This document shows, in pieces, positions 13,201 through 24,000 of a stretch of 64,000 nt of DNA. The number at the start of each line of letters is the position of its first letter. Within the stretch, counting starts at the first letter, position 1. This DNA comes from Scolanthus callimorphus (lineage: Eukaryota; Cnidaria; Anthozoa; Actiniaria; Edwardsiidae), in contig CM066918.1 of assembly GCA_033964015.1 (NCBI GenBank), positions 30,604,595 to 30,668,594 on the forward strand. Reading direction: 5' to 3'. The position numbers and the translations under genes were made by a program. The notes below the pieces were generated by a model, which saw only the letters and a list, made by a program, of their open reading frames with translations, did not search any database and had not been told where the DNA came from.

Positions 13201-15009
13201 TTTTACTGTTCACATTTCAGGCCGCGGTTCCCTTCATCGATATTCCCTACAAAGACGGTTAGTATCATAAGATTTGCTATCTTTGTTCAATTATCGCTTG
13301 AATCATCATTATTTTCTATGAGAAAACTTCCCATATTTACACAGGAAATTTCTGCAGAATCCCATCCATGGGATTTGTCATGGGAAAATGACAAAAGCAT
13401 AATGCAATTGAGTCGACCCATGTGATCGGTCAAGAAATCTTTACAATAGTAAGATTTTAAAAAGTGATATTGTCATGATTTTACCATCTGCGCATAGCAG
13501 TAAAGAAGAGATTTTTACACATGCTCTGTTTTATCTTTATCTTATCCAGTGGTACGATTGGTGTCAGACCTGGGATACCGGCGTCTATGGGACAAAACCT
13601 TCTCGCGTATCGAGGAATTGAGTTCCGACGACGATTCAAAGATACTGAAGTGGTAAGTAGTGGAACCTTGTGTAGCCAAAGGTAAACCCAAAAATGACCA
13701 GTGTTGAGATTTAGAAAACACAGGAACTGGGGAAATGCCGCGAAGCGCTTCGGTTGACAGCTTCAATGAAATGATGCAGGTGCATTCATCATATCAAATG
13801 GCCAGACAATTAATGGGAAAAGTCCAGTTTGAGGGAAGTGGTACAGTAAAAGCAGACATTTTAGCAACTTTTCATTAAGAACCCACAACCTCAAAAGGGA
13901 GTAAAGCACACTGTAAACTACATGGAGCCAGTTATATTTGTATGAACCTTTTTGTTGTTCCTAAAATGAACAATTTTTTTCCTCACTGACGGGTTTTCTC
14001 TTCTTGTAGCACCATAACCACTTTTGACAAAGCGACATCAAGGAACCCTTTTTCTCATATTTACAATGGGTGTATTTCTCATACTGTAGCACCATCACCA
14101 CTTTGACAAAGCGCCACGACCTAACCCTTGCGACTAGGGAGAGACATGGGAATGAAGAAAGCCCGACTTACATCACCACATGGCGAAGACAAGGTCGACC
14201 TGATGTCCCTGCCAAGAGCCCAACGGGTAGAAGATTCTCGAAAATACTAACGTGAGTTTATTTTCTTACAATGATTGTCTGCGTCCGCTGATTGGCTGAT
14301 TTTGAACGTTTGTGCATGCGCAGAAAGTTCCTCCCCTCAGCGGCTCTGTATCAGATCTCGCGCATGCGTCAGCATAGATTTATTTTTATTGCACTCACTG
14401 CGTCAGTGACTGTCACCAGAGCCTCCCCCGCGAGGAGACGAGCCGGAGAGCTCTGGGAACGAGAATGCGAAGTGGCTTAAGTTTACCCCATAGGTATAAT
14501 TTGCGAATAGAGGGCGACTATAATATAAAGCCTTATCCTACGTATGTAAGTTGGTCTTTCTGTCCATCGGCAGGCTGGTCGGTCGATCGGTCGGTCAGCT
14601 ACATGTCAGGATTTTGGGGTGAATTTAGGTGGCTTTAAATCAGTCAAATTCACAAGAAATGAGCAAAAAATCATCCCGATTTGTTATTTAATCTTTCAGT
14701 TGCTAGATATACACATTTGGAGTATTTTTTATTTCTTACCAGGCTGAACAGTCTTATAAGAAACAATCATTGCCGTTTACCTTTCTCAGATTTGACACCA
14801 GAACTTGTGGCATCATAGTCCGCCCAGCAGAGAACGAGAACAATGACCTGGGAACGAGGCTTAGCATTCTGTGCCAGTTGACAGGCGCTACGGATCACGT
14901 GATCAAGAAGACCTTCCTGGCCGGGGACCCTCACAAGTTCCTGAAGGATTTATTGAAATTTTACGAGAAAGAAAAGAAAAATCAGCAATTTAAAATTATA
15001 AAGCTATAA
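1270..15009 (+). CDS. Gene A: acidic-N-terminus START-domain protein (spliced)
   Basis: Coding exons: 1270-1669, 8234-8664, 9409-9801, 10200-10329, 10677-10763, 11579-11665, 12845-13002, 13221-13257, 13550-13652, 14090-14251, 14790-15009. All introns are GT-AG and phases fit, giving about 735 aa. Residues 1 to about 510 are Glu/Asp/Ser/Lys-rich and probably disordered. Residues from about 520 to the end form a START lipid-binding domain. Its signs are the tryptophan-rich first strand (DEEPADWWTNIK), the YRRLWDKTF helix motif, the IIVRP strand and the C-terminal helix KTFLAGDPHKFLKDLLKFYE. There is no signal peptide or membrane segment, so it is probably cytosolic. START domains bind lipids such as sterols, phospholipids or ceramide; the ligand cannot be told here. 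Exons 5 and 6 (87 nt each) are duplicates encoding 29-residue acidic repeats. The START exons match those of gene B. The N-terminal exons rest on open frame and splice signals only. Confidence 0.78.
1733..1803. repeat. Short palindromic MITE-like repeat, gene A intron 1
   Basis: The outer 18 bases (CCCAGGGCTTTTCCC and its reverse complement) pair across about 35 bp. It begins 64 bp after the exon 1 donor and is the first of three inverted-repeat elements packed into 1733-2556. Confidence 0.6.
1818..2091 (-). mobile_element. Short member of the AGCGGAGCTCC element family
   Basis: It starts with TTTAGCCACTGGCTAAAAGC next to AGCGGAGCTCCCG and ends with GGGAGCTCCGCTAT. The same ends, in opposite orientation, bound the much longer element at 46824-48456. 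Both copies share the interior segment around GCATATACACTTTTGTTTC and GGGCGCCCGCGGGAGCTCC. This copy lacks the 128-bp satellite found in the long one. Confidence 0.7.
2107..2556 (+). mobile_element. Tc1/mariner-type MITE (copy 1)
   Basis: The ends are TA-CAGTAAAAACCCGCATAAAA and its reverse complement followed by TA. That fits a TA target duplication with CAGT termini, as in Tc1/mariner elements. No transposase frame is present in the 450 bp. A second copy in the opposite orientation lies at 38569-39002 in gene C. Confidence 0.75.
3540..3610 (+). mobile_element. Second Penelope-like 3' end with hammerhead-like core
   Basis: CTGAAGA at 3558, an extra A, a stem formed by GATCGG and CCTATC-type sequence, then GAAA and TAT at 3584-3590, repeat the layout seen at 991-1033 with a different stem II. 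No open reading frame is attached. The independent stem sequence suggests that the arrangement is conserved as structure. Confidence 0.45.
3918..4110. repeat. Palindromic MITE (CCCAGAGCC family), copy 1
   Basis: The segment begins GTACCCAGAGCCCGTCACC, has a central AACCCAGATTCTGGGTTTCC palindrome and ends with CCCCAGAGCCCATCTCG. It corresponds to the cleaner copy at 33390-33609. The right end has a small deletion. Confidence 0.6.
4349..4562. repeat. MITE with GAGCC/GGCTC ends, gene A intron 1
   Basis: It begins TCTCGTACCCACAGCTCCCG and ends CGAGCCGGGGAGCTCTGGG, with the interior GATTGGCTGATTTTGAACGT and GCATGCG. Related copies are at about 14279-14466, 16350-16555 and 25455-25690. Confidence 0.65.
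4563..8233. other. Remainder of gene A intron 1
   Basis: No exon or clear element boundary is seen in most of this stretch. A compact GC-rich hairpin lies near 5285-5320. A short foldback at about 7850-7960 pairs TTCCGCC/GGCGG-type ends around GATATCGC repeats. The rest is A/T-rich intron. Confidence 0.4.
9074..9362. repeat. Foldback MITE in gene A intron 2
   Basis: The arms pair TTACAGCT, GCATCGCGA, CTGTTCCGCCA and ATGAGCCAAT on the left with their reverse complements on the right. Arm identity is moderate, so this is an old copy. The small open frame over it is not a gene. Confidence 0.6.
10843..11528. mobile_element. MITE with CAGGGAATTT ends in gene A intron 5
   Basis: The left end is CAGGGAATTT and the right end AAATTCCCTG, with inner TCCATGGGAAAAGCTGAA-type sequence. 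A compact relative with the same right terminus is at 30137-30297, and a partial match is at about 13337-13400. This insertion sits between the duplicated exons 5 and 6, where it produces several misleading open frames. Confidence 0.6.
11629..12226 (+). repeat. 55-bp tandem repeat copying the exon 6 splice donor
   Basis: The unit covers the last 37 coding bases of gene A exon 6 plus the first 18 intron bases, and is repeated about 10.9 times head to tail. Donor GTs fall at 11666 and then every 55 bp to 12216. One copy, at 12106, reads GC instead of GT. Some copies have CAA instead of CAG before the GT. The unit is not a multiple of three, and in the exon 6 frame the repeat meets TGA at its junction. 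Confidence 0.9.
12695..12789. repeat. Short palindromic MITE, gene A intron 6
   Basis: The ends GTGCGTCCC and GGGACGCAC are exact complements. Inner blocks AGAAGCGCAAAGAGCCC and GGGCTCTTCGCTTTTCT also pair. Confidence 0.7.
14010..14055 (+). pseudogene. Duplicated decoy start of gene A exon 10
   Basis: Eighty bases upstream of the true exon 10 acceptor there is a second tgtag followed by CACCATAACCACTTTTGACAA, nearly matching the real exon start CACCATCACCACTTTGACAA. The decoy has an extra T. Splicing to it would shift the frame and reach a stop within the true exon. Confidence 0.7.
14279..14466. repeat. MITE of the 4349-4562 family, gene A intron 10
   Basis: It shares GATTGGCTGATTTTGAACGT, GCATGCGCAGAAAG and CGAGCCGGAGAGCTCTGGGA with the other copies. 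It starts about 27 bp after the exon 10 donor. Confidence 0.6.
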
Positions 15010-18000
15010 AACCTCCATGAACATGATTGAAGATCATGTTAGAAATAAGTTCTTGTGTCTCTACAGCTTGTGCTATTAATGATATAAAAGCTACATCTAG
15101 TTATTTTGCCGGATAACTGATGTTTTAAGGAAGCTTGGAAAACGTTTCCATGTATTAAACGTTTCCGCGGGTTCGAAACATTGACGTTCTTGTTCAGTGC
15201 GATCTTTACATGTTGTAAAACCGCGCGGAAACGCTTGCTACAGAAACTATTTTAAAATTAATTTTGATAAAAATCATTGTTCAGACAAGTTTCGGTAGTG
15301 GTAGATATGTTATAGATGAATGCTCAGTCGGTACACGACTAGGCCGGCCGATTTAACTTGAATTTTTTTCACGGCCAAATGCGGCTTGTTGCAAATGCTT
15401 GAAATCCTGGGATTTAAATAATACTTATTTGTCCGTACATTTACTGTAAAGTTAACTTTGCACCACGAGCCTGTACGGGCACCTTAATCCGAGTGCATGT
15501 TGTCACGTGATCTATGGCCTACTGAATATTTTTCAGCCTCTCGTGCCCCCGTGCTTCCTACGGTCTAGTCACGTGTTCATGTTCAACTACCTGTAGTCCA
15601 GATCCCGGTATCCCGGTTGCCTGTGGTGACAGCACCACAGGTGGCCCATCGGCTGCGTAAGACGTCAGGTGCTAGATTTCGTTGTCTAAGTTATAGCAAG
15701 AGTGGATTAACAAGAGTTAGAATCTTTCGTACTGTATTTGTCCACATCACAGTCAGCAAAGTGTCAATTTTTAGATTTGAAATTCGCGCGCGAAAGTATT
15801 CGAATCCCCTCTTGATTCCCCTGAATTCATCGTATACCCAACACACAAAAAAATAGAGAATATCCTACCTTATCTTTGCGACTTTAAAGTTTTTTCGAAT
15901 GATCTGTGATTTAATTTTAGGCCGGATCTCACAACTCTTCGCGTGGCGAGAAAGTGGGAACACTGTGTATGACGAATTTTAGCGGGAAACCTAGTTCTAA
16001 AAATAGACACTTTTCTGACTGTGATTCGGGCGTACATAGTAAATATGGAAACTCTTGGTAATCCACTCTTGGTTATAGATGAATACAAAGTGATAGCGTG
16101 TAATACAGAATTCGTGACATGCATGCTTGAGGTTCTGGTGTATTTGTGGCCCCACCTGGACAAAAATAGAACATATCGCCAGAACCCTAATGCATGTTTT
16201 ATAACTGTTTTATAGGAATTGACAGCTTTGTATCTTGGAATAGTCAAAATAACAGAATTACACATGATATGTTAATATTAGATTAAAATGTTGTTTTACC
16301 TATCTTTTTCCTAAATAATGTACAGTGTTGATCACGTCCCCGGCCATTCAGTCGAACCGAAAGAACTCTCTCGCTCCTCAAACCCACGGGCGAGACTAGC
16401 TGGTAACAGCCATTTAAGGGCTTGCGATGATTGGCTGAGTTTGAACGTCGACGCATGCGTAGTTCTCTCAAAGGCTCTTTATCATATCTCGTCAATTGCA
16501 TGCGGGAGCGAGGGAGCTCTCACCGGTTTGAAAGTGCTTCCCGAATTCTGAGAGGTGCCCATGCGAAGTTCATCCCTCGATAAGAACAGTGCTCTTGGTT
16601 GCAGAGTTTCGATAAAGAAATTATAGGCAGAGTGAATTATGGGCGGAATGGGCCTTGTATTCCGCTCAGGGGCTAATACATTCGCCCCTTGATACCGATA
16701 CTCCGGTAAAGATTTCGTTGCTAATAAGGCATTCGCTGAAGGCGTGACTATTTGTTGGCAATCCGGCTGAGGATATAGCACATACGCAGGCTAACCTCTC
16801 GCCGAACCCTGAAGACTGTTATTACTGTAATTATGAATGCAAAGTGTTTTTAATGAGTCGTACCGTCCGCGAGCGGCGCATGGGAAAAACTCGGGTGGGT
16901 GAGACGGAGGAGCCTTGGGAACGAACGTGAAATTAATGCCACATGGGTGTGTCACGTAATGTCACAATTCTGGTAACGCAACGAGCACCTGACACCGCAT
17001 AACACACTTGACTCACACCTCGCTGCACGCGGCTGTTTCTGCCCGAATTCACTGCTAGGCTATAATCCTATAACAGCAACACACTGAATAAGTAAAAAAC
17101 AAGGTAAGTTTTTAATAACGTCTTAGAATTCACGTGTGGAACTGCCAATCGAACAATTGAATTCCTGATAAGTCTACTTGGGTTTCATGTGACTGCAGCG
17201 AGGGCTCCCATGAGCTCTGTTTTGGTAGGATATTTGTGTTTCTACCTACTAGATTATAATAGACCATAAACGGACAGTGTTGTATGTAATTCAAACGGAC
17301 ATAAAACCGCGTGCTTCCTAGAAGCAAGAGAAAAATATTTCAAGGTCAAAACATGAGTGTTCCATTGTAAAACCTAAAGTACGTTGGATTATACGCCTGG
17401 GGTGGTAAGATTTATAGCAGTGGGAGATATTTTAGCATACCAGACAAGTAGTTGGATGTAGATTTGTTGAGACCATGCATGTCTTTGTGGTGTATAGAGA
17501 GCAGCAGGGCTAACTGATGGAGATTTTGACGTTAAACAAGACAAGTACATGCCCCTTAATCAAGTCAATGACTGCAGGATTTCACTCTCCATGCTTGCCC
17601 TTTATCAGCAAAAGGACGGTTCAAGCCTTTAATAACCCATGTAATTATACGGGGCACTGTTATCGTTAAGTTATTTGTTGATTCTGAGTGTCGTTTACAT
17701 AATCATAAAACCAGAGTAACTTGTGCTTTACGTGTTCGTCGGCGAGATTACCATCAAATTTAATCTCCTATTTAGTGTCAAACTACGCAAAACCTTATTT
17801 GTACGACCAATATAAAACGCCAAGTTTTGACAACAGTTGATTGACAGATTTGGAATATCATGTTTCATAGTTCTTGCGCACGGAAAGTGTACACAGACGT
17901 GGAGGCGCCGGGAGCTATATAGGAAAGAAAAGATGCTTTTTAGGGACGGTCCGAAATATATTTACGGGCCGCGGAAGGGGGTGCAAACATCCCCTCCGCT

Positions 18001-18156
18001 CTTCCCCCCCCCCCCCCCCCCCCTCCCCCCCTCAACAATTCGTGCAGGCCTCAAATTCAAGGGGAAAAAATCAAGCGAAGGGAAACCTGTCGAAGGATGA
18101 TCGTGCGAATGCTTTTCCTTTTTTTGAAACATTTCTTAATTGGAAGTAAAGAGAAA
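15010..18156. other. Intergenic DNA between genes A and B, part 1
   Basis: No exon was found. A diverged MITE of the GATTGGCTGA family lies at about 16350-16555. A poly-C run of about 20 bases sits near 18007. No polyadenylation signal AATAAA is seen close after the gene A stop codon. Confidence 0.5.
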
Positions 18157-19066
18157 ACAGTCGCAATTTGTAATAATTATCGCAATTTGTAATAACCTGT
18201 CGCAATTTGTAATAAAGTTATCGCAATTTGTAATACCTGTCGCGATTTGTAATAAAGTTGTCGCAATTTGTAATAAAAAAGCTGTCGCAATTTGTAATAC
18301 ACCTCCGTCGCAATTTGTAATAAACAGAGCTGTCGAAATTTGTAATACACCTCTGTCGCAATTTGTAATAAATAGCTATCAAGAATTACAATTGGTGCCA
18401 CAGCTTCCGGATAAAAGAAAGGATGACAAGCAACCAGTTTCATAATATTCGTCATGCACCATTTACGTGGTATTATACAAACATTTTTGCCCGATCACTG
18501 CGCATTAGATACGCAAGTTGCTCTACAGCCAAAGTTGTAAGTCCCATCCGCAAATCAAGAAGGTGCCACAGAGCTATAAATATTGATATTGTGTTACGGT
18601 ATATGGATCAATAAAAATAGGGCTTCGAAACTCGCTCTAAAGTCAAAACCCAGTAGTTCTCGTGCAAAACTCTCACAGATGTGCAGAGCTCCGAGGAAAG
18701 AGTATGGAAAACCGAAATAGAGAAGTTGCCATTCCAGCATTACGCGGCATTTCTGTGACTTGTCTGCAAAGTTTTCCATTTTCCATGAATGAAACCTTGC
18801 AGAAATACAAAAATCATTTTTAAATGGCAGCGGCCCTATTCAGTTGAATTTGACTTTGCTATTTCATTTGCAGCTCAAACCTAGGCGATTTGATAGTTGC
18901 TTATTACAAATTGCGACGGAGGTGTATTACAAATTGCGACAGCTTTTTTATTACAAATTGCGACGACTTTATTACAAATTGCGACAGGTATTACAAATTA
19001 CGACAACTTTATTACAAATTGCGACAGGTATTACAAATTGCGACAGTTATTACAAATTGCGACTGT
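18157..19066. mobile_element. Foldback element with arrayed terminal repeats
   Basis: The left arm (18157-18380) holds about ten copies of TCGCAATTTGTAATA spaced by short variable linkers. The right arm (18890-19066) holds about eight copies of the reverse complement. Linkers also match between arms in mirrored order (for example AAAAAAGCTG and CACCTCCG), so the arms are true inverted copies. The 500-bp centre is unrelated sequence with no recognised protein. Confidence 0.85.
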
Positions 19067-19490
19067 ACAGGGTACTCCCAAAACTTTTGTATGGGGATGC
19101 TCGGACCAGATTCTGGACCCCTTACCCTTCTTTGTACCACTTTTAGCGGGCAAAAAAAGGTACCCCTTTCTTATACCAAAGCCGGAAAAGGTACCCCTTT
19201 CTTATACCAAGCCTGAAAAATCGGCTTTGTGCTTTCTTAAAAAAGAAACAGTTTTGCTCCCGCGTTGCGGTTGAAAAACCGGTGAAATACAGACCCTTTA
19301 TTATACCAAAATTACATTTTTCCCTACTCCTCTTTATACCCAGTCCAGTCTGAAAACCCTACCCTTTTCTTTTACCCAGCCGGAAAACCCTACCCCTTTC
19401 TTATACCTCCAGCCTGAAAACCCTACCCCTTTCGGGCCGAGCATTCCCGTATAGTCCAATATAGGGAGTACCCCCCCCCCCCCCCCCCTA
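19067..19490. repeat. Degenerate TACCCCTTTC repeat stretch
   Basis: Variants of TACCCCTTTCTTATACC recur about eight times, bounded by GGGTACTCCC on the left and GGGAGTACCCCCC on the right. The mirrored ends suggest another small inverted-repeat element with internal repeats. Confidence 0.6.
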
Positions 19491-19915
19491 TTCTCCTCTA
19501 TCTAAATTTGTCCATCCCTTACTATTCCGAAAAATCCCCCTTCTGGTTCTGAATGACGCATAATCATGTCTTGGTCAGAGAAATCTGAGGAACCTGAGAG
19601 ACCAGAAGCAATTGAGTTTTAGTGACAGAAGAAAACGTTTCAGACTCCAGGTATAGGTTTTCAGAGCTGCCCCGTGACTGAGCCCCGTGACATGTCGCGC
19701 AGCGAAACGGAAAGAGGCTCATCGTAACCCATAGCGACGAGCTGGCATCCCTTCTCTCAACGTCCACATCTAGCCACGTTCTATTCTCCGGCTGGTTAAG
19801 ACATCTCTGACAACCCTCCCTGCCCTCGCGTCCGCCATTTGAAAGCATAGGTGCGCAAAGCATCGTGGACCAGACACGGAGAAGCCTGGGCCCGGGCCAG
19901 GCAGTCCACATCTGT

Positions 19916-20133
19916 CAACCTCGTCCCCAGGGTCTTGTGGGTAATTTTCAAGATGGCGGTTGGTCGAGCACAAGACCCTGGGAGAGGCTGAGTCACATGA
20001 CCACTGTTTGAAGACATGGGAACGAGGTTATCCTTTGTTTCAAAACGGTCATGTGACTCAGCCTCTCCCAGGGTCTTCTCCCGAGTCAACCGCCATTTTG
20101 AAAAACGACCGAGAAGACCCTGGGGACGAGGTT
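19916..20133. mobile_element. Inverted-repeat MITE with AACCTCGTCCCCAGGGTCTT ends
   Basis: The left end AACCTCGTCCCCAGGGTCTT is matched by its reverse complement at 20113-20132. Inner arms pair CCCTGGGAGAGGCTGAGTCA with its complement. The central part repeats the GTTCCCATG outer motif, so it may be two nested copies. Confidence 0.75.
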
Positions 20134-20756
20134 GCACATCTGTCTGTCGTTTTCGTTTTCAAATAACGACTGTCGATGACTAGACAAACTGGTTTTACGG
20201 TTTAGTACCATAAGAACAAACCGGACTGGCAGGGTGTCCCAGCAATGGATGCATAGGATCTATCAATCTACAGATGTTTTGGCTCATTCGCGCGCGGCCC
20301 TCAAGGGAACGTACGGAAGTCATCACTTCTGGCGAACAACACACGCAATTACGACAAATTCTAATAATTATCAAAGACAAGAGATAACCTTTGTTCTGTT
20401 CCCTAGGTATGTATTGCACGGCGAAAAGGTTCAGTTCTAGTTCTTTTAAAACATGATGGTTCGATCCATTTATGCCATACACACGTGTATGCAGTTGTAA
20501 GACGATTTTACCAAATCTCATTACAAAGATGCCGATTAATTGTTCTTTCTAGTTGGGTCTCTGTGAGTTCTTGGAGTAGGACTAATTGTACCGCCGTTTC
20601 GCGCGAGAAAAGTTCTATCTTTTACCCGGTGAAAAGGTAAATTGGCTAGTAACGTGTAGCAAGCCACTTCTGACATCTTTCACTGATTCTATCTTTAGAA
20701 TCTTAGAAATAATGTCCTACGTCAGATGAAACGCAAAGCCCAAGTTTAAGATTCAC

Positions 20757-21064
20757 ATGCGTGACGACACGAACGGTAAGTGATTCTGATTTTTATTGCA
20801 TGTCGAAAACCTAGCACCTCGTTGCATATAACGCATATATGCCTCAGCTACGCAATAAGCGTTTCCTTAAATTCCTTGTGGCCTGCGGCAAAGCGTCTTT
20901 ACGGCACAGAGAACAAAGACCTTAAGCGCAACTGTGCAGCACTCAATGGAATTTGTAAAGCTGCCAGTATGGTTTATGGCGCGCTATCTTATTTCATAAT
21001 CGCGCATGCTGAGAGACCTTTACAGTGTTTTGCTTTTTATTGTTGATAGATTCCATGCAGGGAA
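20757..21064 (+). other. Possible gene B leader exons and competing upstream ATG
   Basis: A donor at 20776 (GAACG|gtaag) and an acceptor at 21049 (tgatag) suggest an upstream leader exon. An ATG at 20757 starts a frame that would pass through exon 1 and end at a TGA at 23594-23596, in the discoidin exon, so it may act as an upstream reading frame. Confidence 0.35.
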
Positions 21065-24000
21065 ATGTCGAAACAGCGTGTGCACGAGGTGGAGATGCAG
21101 CGGCTTCCGTCTTTATCCGGCGCACGTAAGGAATACGGTTACCCATGGTTTCTATGGCTTTATAGCTATTTGCCTATTATAAATTATTTGGCTAATTAAG
21201 GGGCGCAGGTACCCGCTTATTAGCCTGCGTGGTAGCCCGCGTTTCTCGAATTCTGATTGGCACTCAGCCATGGGTACATTTAAAGGGGCTCTCGCACGCT
21301 TGCGGGCCGCTTCTCTGACAAGAAAATAGCTCAAATCGCAATCCAATTCCATCCTCTTCATAACAAGTCAAAACAACCTAGAATTGCATTTGTATAACAC
21401 TTGAAAGGTTTTTCTATTAATCTGGAGGATTATTTTGATTACTACGGGCAATTGCACACGTGTTTTTATGGTTACAATTTTACTTATTTTATGTCCACGG
21501 TGGACGAATATTAAGCGTGCGAGTGCCCCTTTAAAAACTTTCCAGAGGTTTTTAGTAATGTGGACTCTTATTTATCACGCTTTACGCCATCATCGTGGTC
21601 AAAATGTTGTGGAATCACGAGCCGCAGAGCGCGTGTTTCTAAAATTTTGATTGGCTCCCAGCCATCATAAATTGTTTTGCCATCGCTTGCTTTCTCGCGA
21701 AATGATTGGCTGATTTGCCGTGGAAAATAGTCCACGGCAGAGTCCACCACTCTCTGCACTCTGCTCGCATCAGCTTGCGCGCGCGGCTCAGAAAGGGAAA
21801 TTGTTGAATGCACGGACAATTAACATAATTACATTTGGCATTTTGTCATGCGCACAACATTTTGACCACGATGATGGCGTAAAGCGTGGCAAATAAGACT
21901 CCAAGGAATCTTGTTACATGAACCACGGAACGCGCCATCATCAGCGCGCGCGAAGTGTAACACCGTTTGGTCGTGTGCGCTGTTTTCGGTTTTATTTTAC
22001 CTTTTTGTTGTGGTATAAAACAAGCCTCGTGAGTGCACAACATTTTGACCACGTTATTACGTCATTCCGTGGTATATAACAGGACATACACGGAAAATCA
22101 GAGGATATTTGTTAAGTAGCCCCCGCACCTTCCCTCGCCGAATGCTTTATACTAGACAACTAGCTTCACCTTCAACCATTGCCGGATTTCAAGCCGTGAG
22201 TACCTGGGGCGAATCCTTTAATATATCGATTATCCGTTCAAGACCAACATGGGGAGAAAGAGCATGCTCAACTATACAACATTCCAAAGTTTGGTATTAA
22301 CCAGGCAAATAGTGATCGAGAAACAGTAATTCAAAAAGTTCAAAATTTTACTGATTTGTGTCCAGAAAACCATACAAAGCTTATAAAATTCCGGCATCTT
22401 GGAATGGCTGTATCTCGATCGGAATTTACACAATCAACGCCAAACTTTAGGATTTTGTATAGTTTAATATGCTCTTCCTCTTTATGAGGAGCTCGTTTCG
22501 ATATTCGCAATATTAAGGGATTCGCCCCAGGCACTCACGGCTTGAAATCCGGCAATGTCAGATCACTCGCGCATGACAAACAGTCCTAGAATGACGCCAC
22601 ATGTCAAACCTTCAGTAACTCAAGCGTATTCGCTACTTAGGGATTATCCGCAACTCAAAAAGCTCGGGGGTATGTTATATGAATTTTTCACAAATGTTTC
22701 ACGACATTTTCCAACGCTGCTTTTAAAAAGTTTGAAGGTAGTATCTTTGGGTTTGAACTGACGAGATTCATGGATGCGTTATTAAAGTACTCTTGGCATG
22801 AACTCCAACTTTTCGGGATTCCTGTTGATTCAATCCCTCATCCTATATGGGCGCGCGGAGATACGAATTTGATCTTCGAGTGTTAAAGCGGATTTCAGAT
22901 GACTGTCGTGAGAAATTCGCAATAGTCCAGTTTCAAATTCTCTACTCTACCGCTGAATAGGCATCGACGGCGCATAAATACAGTGGGAGCTTCAGTTTGA
23001 AGTAGAAAAAGTTCGGAAAGTTGTGAATACCGACGAGAACCTGATGAAGCTTGAATTGAAACAATAGGGAAAACGTTTTGGACTCGTTGGTATTCGCTTC
23101 ATATCGAGGCTCACGCTGTATTTATGCGCCTTTGATGCCTATTCAGCGGTAGATTAGAGAATTCGAAACTGGACTATTACTTTTTATAAAATAGCAAAGA
23201 TAGTACGCGCGCTCTGATTGGTTGAGAGCTGTGCATTCTCACATTATAAACGCACGGCAGATGCAATGCTATTTTACAAAAGCAATACAAAGGGCTCCTG
23301 AGTTTCAAACGTTTCTCGTGTTTTCCAGCATCTCTCGTGCGTTTATCACATTATAAACCAAGGAAATCCTCTTCTTATTGCTTAAGTAATCGCTCCTGTA
23401 AGTTTTATTCAGAATTGGTGTAATCACTTTGCGATTGGTTTCACTACAATCACATAAAAATCGTTCTAACTCGATAACCCAACGACAATGAAAAGAGAAA
23501 AACGTCGATAAGAGTAAAGGTTAGGGATGTAGTTAAGCCGGAAATTTGCTTTCCTTGCAGATACCGTCGAGTGCGCACTTGGAATGGAAAGCCGTGATAT
23601 CCGGATGATAGCGTCACTTCCTCGTCGACTGCAAGCTTCTCGTCTCCTAGCAACGGACGCCTAAATCACGACGACGGAGGATGGAGCGCCGCTAAGTCGT
23701 CACCAGAATGCTTCCTACAAATTGATTTGGGTTGCCTGTATGATGTCACGGCCGTGGCTACCCAGGGTGGATCGGAGACTAGGGGAGATTACGTCTTGTC
23801 CTATAAGTTGCAGTTCTCGCTTAACAAACTTGACTGGGAGTTCTACGAGGACGAGGAGACAGACAAACAGGTTCAAAATCAATCTGCGCATTTGTGTATT
23901 TTGTATTTTGAGGTGGGAGAGCCGCTTTAACTTCTATAACACGATAGAATACGATTATAGACGGGTTTCTTGTGTTTTTTTCTAAATGAAGCTAGTAGAG

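Noticed and set aside
18157..19066. CRISPR-like array of short repeats
   Set aside because: Linkers are short and not unique, the arrays are mirrored, and the context is a spliced animal genome.
18140..19274. Open frames with QFVI or LLQIAT repeats
   Set aside because: They are translations of the TCGCAATTTGTAATA arrays and not proteins.
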